NCBI GenBank assembly: GCA_015832175.1
Contig: WJXW01000014.1
Span: 806,001-870,000, forward strand
Length of the DNA: 64,000 bases
Reading direction: 5' to 3'
DNA from: Paraphaeosphaeria minitans
Taxonomy: Eukaryota; Ascomycota; Dothideomycetes; Pleosporales; Didymosphaeriaceae
Shown: positions 31,902 to 44,048 of the stretch, piece by piece
Numbering within the stretch: the stretch's first letter is position 1
How the letters are laid out: every line of letters begins with the position of its first letter
Made by a program: the position numbers and the translations under genes
Notes under the pieces: model-generated
Seen by the model: only the letters and a program-made list of their open reading frames with translations
What the model was told of the DNA's origin: nothing
Databases searched by the model: none

Positions 31902-34804
31902 TCACATCACTGGAGATGCCGGGGAAGCACGACCAAAGCCCCCCCGTTCGAAGATATTAGATCCGAAGACAACCTCCACGTCATCCGTATCCAGGACCCG
32001 GAACCAAGTACGTTGCGTCACCAGGTCAAACCCGGCGCACCGAAAGCTTAGATAGGCCAGTCTGTCGCAGTGAACCTCGAAACCATTGATTAGAATCTTC
32101 GCATTTCGCAGCATCTCTGGAATGTCGTATGTTTTGATCTTCCACCGCTGGACGAAGCTGGATGATACAAAACTGACCTCGCTCGTCATCTCCAGCACCG
32201 CAACCGCCGACTCGCCTTCATCTCGGCGATCTAACAAGACTGACTGGTCTTTTTGTTTATGGCCTTTGTGATCCCAGGTACTCTTTGTCTTCTCGTCGTA
32301 GTTGTAGAAGATCATAGAGTGGATGCTTGGGACTTGATTGTTTCGGAGAGGCCAGGTCCATGGAATTTTGGTTGTGGCAGCAGCGGCCGCATCTAGGAGC
32401 TTGGCGGTCTTGTCGCTGACCTTGATCCTAGGTGAATCTCCATTGAGAAGTTCAACAAATCCTGAGTTCTGAGCGGGACGGTTCCCATCATCCTGGGGCT
32501 CCATCTCACCACTTGGCGAATTAGGAGATACCAAACCCCCGGTCATCCCACGCACGCCACCCATCGATCGTGTAAACTGTGGTAGCCTCAACGATTTCTT
32601 GAAGGAAGCCTCTGTCGTCGGGACGACCCAAGAAAACCCGTACCTTTCGTTCAACATTCTGTCGCGTGCATACTCAGGGTCAGGTAGGATCTTTGCAAGT
32701 TGCTCCTTGGCCTTCTTATGCTCTGCGCTTTTCTGGACGTACTCAGTTGTGAGCGATTCCATTTCTGGAAGTTTTTCCCACTTGTCCATATCAAACTCCC
32801 CGACTTCAGCAGCGTTGAGACGGAAATACACATCGCCGATCTTGAGTGTCTGAAGGCCGTTGACCACCCGAGCGTGCGTGGCCTCCGTGTCGGTGACGAG
32901 ATCCGCACAATATTTGGCAACGTCCAGACGGAGAGCCTGCCATTTTGATACCATACCCAAGACCTTGTATCCAAAACCCCGGCTCCTTGTGAGCTTTGGT
33001 GGCGTTCCTCTCCCCGTGCCAATACTGACGACTGCGGCAGGTTTTCTTCTGCCCCAACCTGGAATTTTATCAATCTCGAAGAGCGCTTCGAATGTAGGGT
33101 TGTTTGCTGTCAAACCGCCATCGCTAAGAGACAGATTGCTAGTTCCGTTGGGAACTGAACCGTTCCCAGGTGTTTGCGATCTACTGCTTTCAAGCGTCGT
33201 ATGTTCACCAAATGCCATCCCGTTGATAAGCATCGGTTCAAAGAAGGATGGAGCGGCGGATGTCGCTCGACAGGCTTGAAGGATCGTGCAGTCGAATGGC
33301 GACGGTATCTCAGATTTCGCTCTGTACGAACGCAGCAGCAACGGTTCAGCCCCGTTCATCATTGTGGCTGTAGCCACAACGAAAGTTCTGCAGCCTACGG
33401 ACGCATCTGTGTTGTCCAATTTGGCATCTTTGCTCAACTTACTTTTGGCTATCGCCTCTTCAACGCATTTCTCGAGGATTTGCGCATCATACAGAACGTC
33501 AGAGGTCTTTCCCTTGGAGCTAAAAATTCTCTTGGCCATAGTGCGGTATTCAACGATGCATTCGTCGACTGTCTAAGGATTATCAGCTTCAGCTGAATCG
33601 GGACTCGATCGATACTTACAAATGCAAGGCGCCCTAACATAATTGCGATCAATCCTCCTGTGCTTGTCCCGCAAATTAAGTCGAAGTATTCGCATGGACG
33701 ATCGGGAACTTGGACCTCTTCCACATGCTCTGTGTGGCCGTTCACAGTTCCTGGATTTCTACTGTTCTTTCGCCGGCTTTTCTCCTCTGTTTGGACTCCG
33801 TCCATTATATCTTTGAGGATGAGTAGAGAAGATATGCCTCGCACACCACCTCCATCAAGTGTCAAAATTCTGAGCGGTCGGTCTATTTCTTCCGCATCAA
33901 CATCCTCCTCTTCAACTTCCAATGTGTTTTCCCCTTCCCCTTCTCTCGTAACAATAAGTTTCCTTTCAGAAGTACCGCCAGTCTCTTCTTGTGAACGCAT
34001 GGAAACTTTTACTTTACTTCGTGCAAGCCCCTCAGTCTCAGACACTACAAATGTCGATCCTGCCGATGTTTGACGTCGTGGATGCTCCCTGTTCAATTGT
34101 TTGATCAGGTTCTTATAATCCTTCTTGACTATTTGCAGCTTGCGTAGCTTGTAAGCGAAAATGAAATGACCGCTAAAGGTCGCTGAAGAAAGCCCCGATA
34201 CTGCAGTCGTCCCATGTGGAGAGTCTAGGAAGCCTACCGATGGCCCTGTGATCGGAACTCCAACCGCGGTAGCCACGTCTCCATGATTACCCAAAGACGG
34301 TCGGTCACTACTCTCGCTCATCATGGTGGCACCCCGTGCGATCTTGATGCCAGTCAGCAGATACAAATGGCGTCGACGACCGTGCGATTGAATCCATTCG
34401 CTGGCAGGACCAGACGTCAGGCACGCCCCAACATAATCAGCGGAAGGAAAGAATTGTTGAGTATCGAGAGATTCGCATTCCATTGAGATGGATACTTGTC
34501 TTTCGCGACCACTGCCGATGTTTGCGCCAAGAACAGAATCCAGAAAGTTCGAGAGAACCTTCGAATCCTGCATGTGCTGAAGTCTCGAGAACTTATAGTC
34601 TCGATGGGTTGTTGTTCGGACATCCTTCGGATCTGGTTCTGGTCCCCGAAAAGCGATGCTTCCAACATCCTTCGGGTCGGAGAGAACTGTCCCTAGTTGG
34701 AGCACCCCGCCCGGTGCAGTTGACCCGTCCGGTAAGAGGATCCAATGTCGATGGTCAAACCCACTTGCATCGGAAACATGGTCAAGAATAATTGGTGTAG
34801 ACAT
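31902..34804 (-). CDS. Patatin-like phospholipase with unassigned flanking regions
   Basis: Two exons, 34804-33620 and 33572-31902; 951 residues. Patatin core: oxyanion-loop DGGGVRG (317-323), nucleophile elbow GTSTGG with Ser381, catalytic Asp546 in LSDGGL; the Ser/Asp dyad is intact, so it should hydrolyse lipid acyl esters. The first ~250 residues have no domain I recognise (HWILLPDGSTAPGG, LGTVLSDPKD, then a hydrophobic SGLSSATFSGHFIFAY segment). The ~300 C-terminal residues are also unassigned, with a beta-rich look near the end (SEVSFVSSSFVQRWKIKTYD). Patatin domains serve both lipid metabolism and as effectors of fungal immune-type proteins; no NTPase or repeat domain is present here. 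The start codon is the first ATG after an in-frame TTG. Confidence 0.9.
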
Positions 34805-35421
34805 TCTTTGGCCACGATCCTTTGCTCTGTGCCGCAATTCGATTCGTTTTTGAGGTAAGTAGATGACGTTGGCTGAGAGAAGGAGGCTGAGAGCGCTGGG
34901 TTTTGTATGAAGACAACCGACGAGGCTGAAATGGGGACATATTTAAGAGGCCGCGGAAAATCAGTTCTACTGGTCGCCTTCAATTGGTGAGCCTTTCGTA
35001 TATGCAAGTGCCCGCAGTCAAGCTGAATGTTTAGTCGTCAACGCCACCAGCGCCACAAACATCCTTATTCCGGTAACGATAACCAATAACAATCCACTGC
35101 ACTCACAGGATGGCCCCGGTAAAGTTTGTGTATGATTTGGGTCTCGCATGATTAAATAATACCTACTCACTCACTCATTGCAGATTCAGCCAGTTCTATT
35201 AGCTGTTATAAAACATGCATTCCTAATGTGCAGCCTTCTAAACAAACAACCCTTAGTAACTACCGTAGATAATGACTGTCATAATTTCAGTGTAATACAG
35301 GGGTGAATTGAAAGAAAGTGCTGCTTCTGCACCTGCCTACTATGCCTGCAGTTTTCTGGTGACCCGTTAACGAACCAACAGACTTTTGTAACATCACAGC
35401 TCCCATTTTGCGTGCAACGGT
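34805..35421. other. Intergenic region
   Basis: Promoter of the patatin gene and 3' flank of the acetyltransferase. AT-rich near 35150-35300. No gene seen. Confidence 0.6.
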
Positions 35422-36353
35422 CTACCTCAATGCCTTACACCATTCCTCAACCTGAATATATATAGCCCATCCTGGTAACTTCTTTTTCATTGCTTTTCCA
35501 ATACAGTACGTCGGACATTCGATATTAGTCTGCTTCGCCGGATTATACACCAACACCGTAGCCCACTTTTCATCTCCATCGCCCAACACTCCCACCTCCT
35601 CCCACCCATACTTCAAGAAAATAGGCTTCGAAGAATCCTGCGCCTCAACATAGCACTCTACGCCCTCCTCTTCTGCGCGCTGCATCCCCCAGTTGACCAG
35701 CTTCCCCGCACACCCTCGGCCTCCATGCGCAGGATGCGTCGCTAGAACCTGGAGATCTGTACACACGTTAGCAAACTTCCGGGTGCGATTCAAACCTCAT
35801 CTCTGTTTCCCGCCTCGCAAATACCCTCGACCCCAACACCTCACCTCCCCATCCCTCGTCAAACCAAACCACCTCGTCTCCCACATACCTACAGACAAAC
35901 GCACCGCCAGCAGTTACCTCAGCTTAACGAAATAGACAGTACTCACACCAAAACGGCCTCTCCCCAATGACGCTCACAGCCATCCGCTCTTTGACCCCTT
36001 CCTGCCCCCAAATAACCTCTCGCACACTCCCCCGGCAGCTCCTCCCGACTCATCACCAAATCTACATACCCGCCTGCACCCTCCTCCTCCCCCAACGCCC
36101 TCGAATGCGGCCGCGTCCACTTCGCAAACGCCACCACCTGCGCGTCCGCTGGCAGCGCTGTGTCCACAGCCTTGGTAAACACCGCCCATGGATCTCGGGC
36201 AAACGTATGTCTCAGACGCTTGATGCGGAACGCATGCACAGCAGGCGTGTCCAGGAAGACATTGGTGGGCGTAGGCGCACTAAATGCGTCAGCGGAGAGA
36301 GCGACGAGGGATGGTATATCGTGGGGCGTGCACGATTCCAGGAGGAGCGGCAT
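35422..36353 (-). CDS. GNAT-family N-acetyltransferase with interrupted frame
   Basis: Exon 36353-35947 joins 35756-35422 through a 190-nt intron (donor GTGAGT), restoring the typical ERPFWYLQVLATHPAHGGRG, which contains the acetyl-CoA-binding Q/R-x-x-G-x-G/A-type turn. The N-terminal part MPLLLESCTPHDIPSLVALS and the later part EGVKERMAVSVIGERPFW are in different frames. They can be reconciled either by a one-base surplus in a run of five C (36029-36033 on the + strand) or by an unusually short 43-nt intron (GTATGT to GAG). With one base removed the protein is 246 residues, normal for this fungal GNAT group. Substrate unknown. Confidence 0.75.
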
Positions 36354-37069
36354 GGTGAAGGGTGGTGGGCTGGATTCCTACCGTAGCGATGATACGTGTT
36401 CGTCGGGTGACGGTTTGGTTTCCTGTACCTATACCTGGCGTCGTTGTGATTCAGGTCGCGTTCACAGTAGGTAGTGAGTTTTATAACTACCTGTTGGAGA
36501 TCTGAGCAAGGCAACCGTGTTAAGCAATATAGCGGAATTGATTCGAAACAACGCCGTGTATTGCTATTGGCGGAGGATTTGGGGGCGGGCATGGATACGT
36601 GTGGTGTGTACGTAGTACTCCGATGCCCACTCCGATGGGCTAGCCTGATGGAGTTAACTGGGGACCCTTCCTTTTTATAGATGACCTGGGGACAGGGAAC
36701 AAGGAACAGGTAACGGAATTATACTAGACTACCACTATCCAGAAACTCTAGCCGAAGAACCAACTTTACTAAATTCGAGCACTGGTTCTACGAACAGTTT
36801 AAAGGGATAGCAAAAACGGTAGCATCATGCATGTAGTACTGAGACTGTAGTTGATGAAAAGCTCACATGTCATGCTTGACCTATCAAGGACGACGAATAC
36901 CACAAGTATGGCAGAGAGCATCACGAACACAACGCAACAAGACAGTCAATGTATACAGATGTCATTCAATGACCGCCGACAAGCAAGCGCCCAACATGCA
37001 TCGCTATGCAATACTATGATGAATGTTGTCTACATCAGCCTTCGCAAACGGTAGCCACATAGCCCATGC
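36354..37069. other. Intergenic region
   Basis: Acetyltransferase promoter and IRE1 3' flank; no supported gene. Confidence 0.6.
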
Positions 37070-40000
37070 CTAATGGTTCGCCTGTGGGAAGTACGGCTTG
37101 AATCTCGGCTCTCCCTGCAACCCACACTCCACCACACAATCAAAGCAACTCATCAACAGCTTCGGGAACTTGCTTGTCCAGTATTGCAGATATCCATCTG
37201 GCAACGGCCCCACCTTTGCCTTGACGCTGTCGTCCATGTCCTCATAATGGTTCTTCTTGTTCCTCAGTGCCCTAAGCAAGTCCAGTATCTTGTCTCCTGT
37301 GTATTTGCGCTGCTTGCCAAGTGATGCGATGAAGCTGTTGTCGAGCTTTGCAAGAAAGTTGCGTTTCTTGTCGAGAACCTCTTCGCTGTAAGTCTCTAGA
37401 ATGGACAGATGGGTCGAGGGCGGATCGCGTATCTCGCGCTCCCAATGATCGGAGCAGTCGCACAGGAAAGTGAGTCGCTTCTCGGCGGACCAGAAGAAAG
37501 GGTGGTTCATGACCTCGGCGGCTGTCGGGCGGTCCTCAGGGCGGTTTGACAGCATCCAGGAGATGAGACGAATAGGCTCTTCGGAATCAGGGCCCAGGCT
37601 AAGTCGTTCGTAGCTAGCTTTGTTCTTCTTGATGTTGTACTCGCGCATCTGCGCCCAGCCCTCATCATCGTCGAAGGGGTGAGATCCATTGGTGAGTACG
37701 TAGTAAAATACGCAGCCAAGCGAGAAGATGTCTACGGCTCGTTTGACACCTTGCGAAACGGGGTCAGTGGACGCAGATGAGTCGCGCGAGTGGCCTGTCG
37801 AACTTCCATAGCCGATGTCCTTTGGTTGCAGGATGAGCTCCGGTGCTTTCCATCCAACAGTGCCGGCGTTTCCAGTGGTACCTATCAACGTACTCATGTT
37901 GTCTGGCAGTGTCTTACAGAGTCCAAAATCTGATATGACGAGACGTGGTCCATTCTTCTGGTTCCGTTGAGGATAAGCAATGAGGATATTTTGAGGCTTG
38001 ATGTCTCGATGGATAATTCTCAAGCTGTGCAAATGGTGGACACCCTCAGCAAGTTGATGCAATGCTCGAGAGACGTTGCTGTTGATCTCGGTGACGAGAC
38101 GCAGGTGAGTGTCTGTTAGATCACTGCCCGGTCTGCCATCTCTGTACAGGTCAAACAGACTTGCCTGGCAGAGCTCCACGGCAATGTACAAGAAGTTTTC
38201 GTCCTTTTCGTCGTCGAAGTATCGAATGACGTTAGGATGGAGGTCGCTTTCCTGAAGCAACTTCACCTCTTGTTCTGCGAGGCCGAAATACTGGGGCAAC
38301 ATGCGCTTGACGGCAATATCACGATCCTTTCGTTACACGTTAGAACTGAATGAAGCTGGTGAAAGAAAGTACTCACGTTCCACTTGCCTTCGAAGACAAA
38401 CGTGCCGCCACTACCATTACCAAGAAGACGATCGAAGTCAATGGTGAGTTTGCCAATCCGTTTGATGTTGGACACATCTTGCACATCATCGCCGACGCTG
38501 CTCATCTCATCGGGATGCATGGCGAGAGGCTCGTTAAGATGTTTCGCAGCATCTACAATCTGGTCGATTTCGTCACCATCCTTGAGCCTTCGGTTCCTGC
38601 CTTTCTGACCTCCGCGTTTTCCACGGTGGGTCTTCTTCTTCTTGGGAGTCGCGGGAGCAGCTTGCTCTGGTGAGGCCTCGTCGGTGCCTGCCGTCTGGAT
38701 TGCGCCTTCAGTTTCAAATATGTTACTAGTTGCAGCTTCAGCTGAAAGGGAAGCATCAATAGTGGTTGTTCGTGAGAGACTCAGATCATCTTCCTCTTCG
38801 TCCTCGGGGAGACTAGCGAACGTGACCTTCTTCTTTTCAGGCTCCGGGGGAGTTGAAGCTTCCACTCGCAGAGCTTCCTGCTTGGCCTCTTCTATGGGGA
38901 CTTGAGATTCCTCGGTTGCAGTAGGTTCCGTAACAGGCTCAACGGCCAGCGCCTCAGTCGCCGTCACGGTCACTGGAGCAGGACTCGGCTCGAAAGTGGC
39001 AGGAACAGGTGCCTCCAGCTGTCGGGTCTTATTGAGCTTCGAGTTGAATTTCGACACCCATTTCTTGAAAGAGGGTCCTTGTTGCTTCTGGATAGACCAC
39101 AATACTAGGGCAAGGCCGATAAGGCCGGTTATTGAAATCGTCACCACATTCGTCCACAAGGAACGATTCTGAATAGGTGACAGCTTAGGTGGATCCAGGG
39201 TCAGATGCGTCGTCGGAATAGGCTGAGGGATGCCTGCAGGGACGGAGGGCTTCTTGTCATGAACTTGTTTCTCATCACTGCCTGTTGGTGCAGCGATAGC
39301 GGACCAAGTCTGAGCTGGCTCTTGCTGATAGTTCAGTCTGTGAACGCCAACGAGACCCCTACGCTCCGGCAGTATGTATGAATCGCCCCTACCCAGATAG
39401 TTGCCATAAGTGTAGCACGACGCTTTGGGTGCGCCGTCGGTTACAGCGGGGTAGTTGGCTTCGGATAGGGCATACCAGCTACCAGCCTCTGTCGTATTCA
39501 GCCAGACATTCGTCGCTTCGTCTTGCGAGATGTCGAGGCTCGGCGGCTGGGGAAGGAGGACTAGTGCTGGATCGGAATCGTTGTCGTCGCCTTTGCGTGC
39601 GACGTCGAAAACACGCGTAACCGGCACTCCCAGCTTTTGTTGGAAGACGTAGTTCTTCGCGAAATTACTCCGCTTCTTGTCATAGGCAATAACGTCGCCA
39701 TTGTATCGACTGACCAAGTACATCTCGTCTTTCGTTTGTCGGTATTGTGTCTGCAGATCTCGGTCGCGGTTATTGGATGTCCACTCTGAGTATTTGATGG
39801 TACAGATATGCATGCCAGTGTTTTTGTCATGAATGCTGACAGTGTATTCGGTCTGTCCAAGGTTGAAGAAGCCTTTGCATTCGTGCTGTTGGCTGCCAGT
39901 GAAATACTCTGGCGTCTTGGTATGGCAGCTTTCCGGCTCCCCGGGCTTCATGTATCCGTCGGTGCTAAAGCTCTTGGTAACGCGTCCAGTACTCGCGTCA

Positions 40001-40728
40001 ACGACAAGCATGATGCTTTCCTTCTTTGCCGTGTATACAACAGGAGGGTCGTCGCTCGCGTAGGGATTGAGGTCGTCGGTCAGCTGCTTTACGGTCAAGC
40101 CAAGGCTCTGAAGGACCGGACGCGGCCCAGGCATGAGAATGTAGAGCGCTCCGTCCTCCTTGGGCTCCACGATCCAGATGAAGGGCTTTCTCCGCCAGCC
40201 ATCGGTAGGGTCGGAGTCGTTCTTGGTGTTGTAGATGGTCTCTAGCATGGGCTTGCCCACGTCCAGTTCCCAGATCTCCATACCGTTGTATCGGTTGCGT
40301 GCGTGTATGTGGCCGTCGACAGTCGCCAGGAGCATAAAGTCCTCAATTGTCCAATCTTCAATGGAGCGCGCACCCGGGGTCAAAACACCGGAGTCGGCAG
40401 CGTCCCTTCCATATTGGGCTCCGACAGCGGAAATCGCTGGAGCTGAGGAGTATGTTCCCACGGCGCGCTCGTCTTTGCCTTGGATGTATGTGAACGCACG
40501 CCTGGTTGCGGCGGTGTCCAGCCTGTTGCGACCAGGCTCATCGTTGGGTTTGGGGGGCAGGATGGTGTGCACGCTGCCGCCCTCACTAGGAGAGCGACCG
40601 TGGGCACGATCCAGCGACTGCTGCTGCTGAGCGGCCGTGGAGAACCATGGTAGAGCGAAGAGGAGGTTGATGGCAACGAGTTTGGCGCTCAACGCCGGGC
40701 CAGCTCCAGGCGGCCGGCGACGCGGCAT
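37070..40728 (-). CDS. IRE1: Unfolded-protein sensor kinase/endoribonuclease IRE1
   Basis: Two exons, 40728-38377 and 38326-37070; 1202 residues. An N-terminal hydrophobic signal (AKLVAINLLFALPWFSTAA) precedes a lumenal beta-rich sensor domain, one transmembrane helix near 522-545, a charged linker, and a kinase whose glycine loop (LLGNGSGGTF) and Lys (IAVKRM) are separated by the intron. Catalytic HRDIKPQN (Asp892) and DFG are intact. The C-terminal KEN RNase domain includes KYTGDKILDLLRALRNKKNH. IRE1 oligomerises on ER stress and splices HAC1/hacA mRNA cytoplasmically. No abnormality seen. The join KWN/DRDIAVK is strongly conserved. Confidence 0.97.
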
Positions 40729-41997
40729 GACGGGGGTAGCGAGGGGCGGCTGTTTGATGATGGTGCAGCCTGGGGAAGGCCTAAGGCGGGGCGAGATGGA
40801 CCATTCGGTGGAGGATGAGGGTGGATGGGAAAAGAAGGAGAGCGAATGTGGGGACTGGCCAGGAAATTGGAATAGATGGATAGGTAATATGATTTGGCGA
40901 GGCGGGGGATGGGCTGAGTTCCGTGTGCGTGCGTGCGTGCGTGCGTGCGTTCAAGGGGCCAGGGCGGAGTGCAGTGCACACCAGGATATGAGAGCGCTAA
41001 TACAAGAAGGTGGAGTGTGGCGCTGCGGGAGCGAACCGGACCTTTAGCGCTCTCACCTCTCGTCTGGAACAACGGCTGCAGACGACAGATAGAGAAGGGA
41101 TGGAGAAGGGTTAGAGAACTAGAGAACGGATGCGAGGTCTGTCAGAGTCCAAAGAGGACGCCTCGGACGCACAAGTGCGCTCGACGAGTTGTTGTGGACG
41201 CCCGCTATTGACCTCAGCCGTCACGCCCAAAGACCCGGCGGGGCCGTATTCACACTGCCAGAGTGACACCGAACGTCTGCATCCTTACAGAGCTTGCGTC
41301 CACTCGCAGTCGTGCATCAGCGACATGTCCTGCCTTACGTGAGTCTCTGTCTCTGCCCCCGAGCGACCCACACCAAGCCCCAAGCCCCTCGCATCGCGTT
41401 GCCTTGCCTTGCTATGCGAGCAGAACATCATGGAACAGCCCATATGTTCGTTGTGGAAAGGAACCAACAATCAAAATATTGTCCACCTGTACAAAGGGGC
41501 CCTCGTAGCCACTAGCGGCACATGCAAACCTCTACAGCGATCCCATCGCACACAGATGACGGCACGGCAATCTGCAGCAGCCCGATCCGCGCGAGTTTGG
41601 GGTTCCTCCCAGGGAAGAAAGGATTTTCGTCAGGCCTCAGGTTGGTGCGACGCTTGGTGGAGACCGACTCGCCTCCAGCCGGCTGCTCCCTTGAGACCAG
41701 AACCACGCTGAAACCCAATCGCCGTCTTGGACATCCACCGCACCTCGCCCAAAAACCTTGCCCCGCTGCGCTTTTTGCCTACTCGAGCGTAGACTCAGCA
41801 CTGTCATGCAGCTTACACCCCACTCCTACCAAGGAACATGCGTCACGCTTGGCAACGATGCGTGCACACGAGCAACGCCCACATCGACATTTGAACTGCT
41901 TTGAATTTCTTCGTGCGAGTACTGTACACTCTATCTAGTGCCCGTGCCGATTGTCGTTGCAGCATCTAGCATCGCCGTGTCACGTCGTATCACGTCG
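40729..41997. other. IRE1 upstream region
   Basis: About 1.3 kb upstream of IRE1 and downstream of CCT2. Contains the TGCG microsatellite. Several open frames start with non-ATG codons and are not called. Confidence 0.55.
40924..40950. repeat. (TGCG)n microsatellite upstream of IRE1
   Basis: About six tandem TGCG units 196-222 nt upstream of the IRE1 start codon; could lie in the promoter or 5' leader. Confidence 0.85.
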
Positions 41998-43748
41998 CTA
42001 CATACGCTCCCGTCTCCGGGGTGCGCTGCGTATGATGTTGTCCACCCGTAGAAGCAACTATGGGGAATCAGTACGTTTTGCGTTTGCGCAGCGAATGGGT
42101 GGCACATACCTCTGCTGCCTCCGATGCGGACGAGACCACCGCGCGCTTCAACTTGTAGCTTTCGATCACACCGAGCTCTCGCATGTCAGTGATGCCGCCG
42201 CCTGGGGTGATGAGGTCCAGTCCAGAGCTGGTCAGACCAGAGTACACAGCTTTCCGGAGTCGCGAGACGAGATCGCTTGAGTCTAGACCAGCGTTGTCCG
42301 CAAGGATCGTGGGCAGTTGTTGAAGAGCCTTGGAGAAAGACTCTACGGCGATCGCCTTCTTTCCAGCAACATTCTGTGCTGCTTCTGCAACGGCCTTGGC
42401 CATGTTCATCTCGGCACAGCCGCCGCCCAATGTCACCCTCGGCTCCTTGACCGTCTGCGAGAGCACAGCCAGGGCATCGTGGAGTGATCGCTCAGCCTCA
42501 TCAAGAAGCTGCTCGGTTGCTCCACGCAACACGATGGTGCATGCTCGACCTGCAGCTACACCCGAAAAGCGTATCAGCGTGTCCTCTCCAATGATCACCT
42601 CCTCAATCAAGTCGCAGTGACCGAGCTTGACTTGCTCTGGGTGGTCGAAAGTAGAGGTAATCTCTCCTCCCGTGACCAAAGCCAACCGCTCAACACCGTC
42701 AAAGTCGGCGTGCTCAATGGAGCAGATGCCGGCATCGGCGAAGAGCTGTTCTGGCCAGTTGTAGATAAGTTGCCTGTTGACGAAGCAGTTAATTCCGTGA
42801 GACTTGATGCGCTCGACCTTGGCCTTCATCTTCTCTCGCTCGGCCTTCTCCAGGTCTGCAAGCGCACCTGTGGAGTCCACCTTCACTCTCGCGCCAAAGA
42901 TCTTAATCTTATCGGTGTCCATGGCCGTGTTCGCAACCAAGATCTTTGCGTTCTCTATCCGCTTGGGCTGATTCACACCGAATTTCTTGTCCAGGATGAA
43001 ACCCTCATCCAGGTATGAGTCCTTCAACTTGCCACCTGCCTTCTTGATAATCTGAATGTGCGTGAGGTCGGTGGAACCCTTCATCCTCAGGACGGCATCT
43101 ACAGCTAGCTTCGCGAACTGTATCCGGTCTTGACTGAGCACCTTGGAGCTCAATGTGGTCCGCGCAATAGCCTCAAGGTCACGTCGGAACGCCTCCTCGT
43201 TGCTGCTGTTGTTGACGGCCAGCTTCTCCAGAGCCTGCAGCGCAGCAGTGCTGGCTATTCTGTAGCCCTCGATGATGGTCTGCGGGTGGATTTTCTGGTC
43301 GACAAGCTTCTCTGCCTCTCGCAGCAACTCTGCCGCCAGCACGGTGACGGAAGTGGTGCCATCACCGACTTCGTCATCCTGAACTTTTGAGATGTTTACG
43401 AGTACTTTTGCGGCAGCATTATCGAGGGCGATCGCTTTCAGAATCGTGGCGCCGTCGTTGGTGACCATAATCTCGCCGGTAGAGCTGCGGACTATGAGTG
43501 GAGCTCACGAGGGACAGGACGATCTTGAGCACATACGCAGACTGTAATATCTTGTCCATGCCCTTGGGGCCCAATGTGCTCTTTACCAAGTCGCCGACGG
43601 CAATAGCGCCCACGAAGGCGGAGAGACGCGCATTCTCGCCCTTCTCTTCCGTCACGTCTTCGGCGAAAATCTGGGTGGGGTTTTGGTACGACTAGACGTA
43701 TATCAGTGAGCGAAGGCCACGGTCAGCAAGCACACAAAAACGTACCAT
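41998..43748 (-). CDS. CCT2: Chaperonin TRiC/CCT subunit beta
   Basis: Four exons: 43748-43746 (ATG only), 43691-43537, 43484-42110, 42057-41998; 530 residues. Seen: group II chaperonin nucleotide motifs [22 protein letters not shown] and [11 protein letters not shown], plus beta-subunit features [26 protein letters not shown] and [17 protein letters not shown], and C-terminal [21 protein letters not shown] folds actin, tubulin and many WD40 proteins in the cytosol. The first exon is the start codon alone, as in RPL11. The gene is divergent from SAD1 with a 300-bp shared promoter. Confidence 0.97.
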
Positions 43749-44048
43749 TACGGAACCAAACGATAGACAGCGAAAGGAGGGTATCTACAGAAACGTGGGG
43801 TAGTTGGTGGTGCCTGGACGACGCGAAACTTTTTGGGGTGCCCGCCGCACTGGAGCTTGCGGGTGGTCCGTGCCTATCAACATCGCCAAGCGTGATCTTT
43901 CTGCTTGGTTGCTTTACCTTGCGGCATGCACGACTTGACACTCGCTGCTGCACGATCTTTCGCAAACCCTCTTGACTGTGTACAAAGAGCTCTGATAAAG
44001 TGGATATCCCCGGCCTCACCAATTGCGCCTTCCTCTTCCAGATTCGCC

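Noticed and set aside
40689..41072. Upstream open frame overlapping the IRE1 start
   Set aside because: It begins with TTG rather than ATG, so it is not a plausible uORF.
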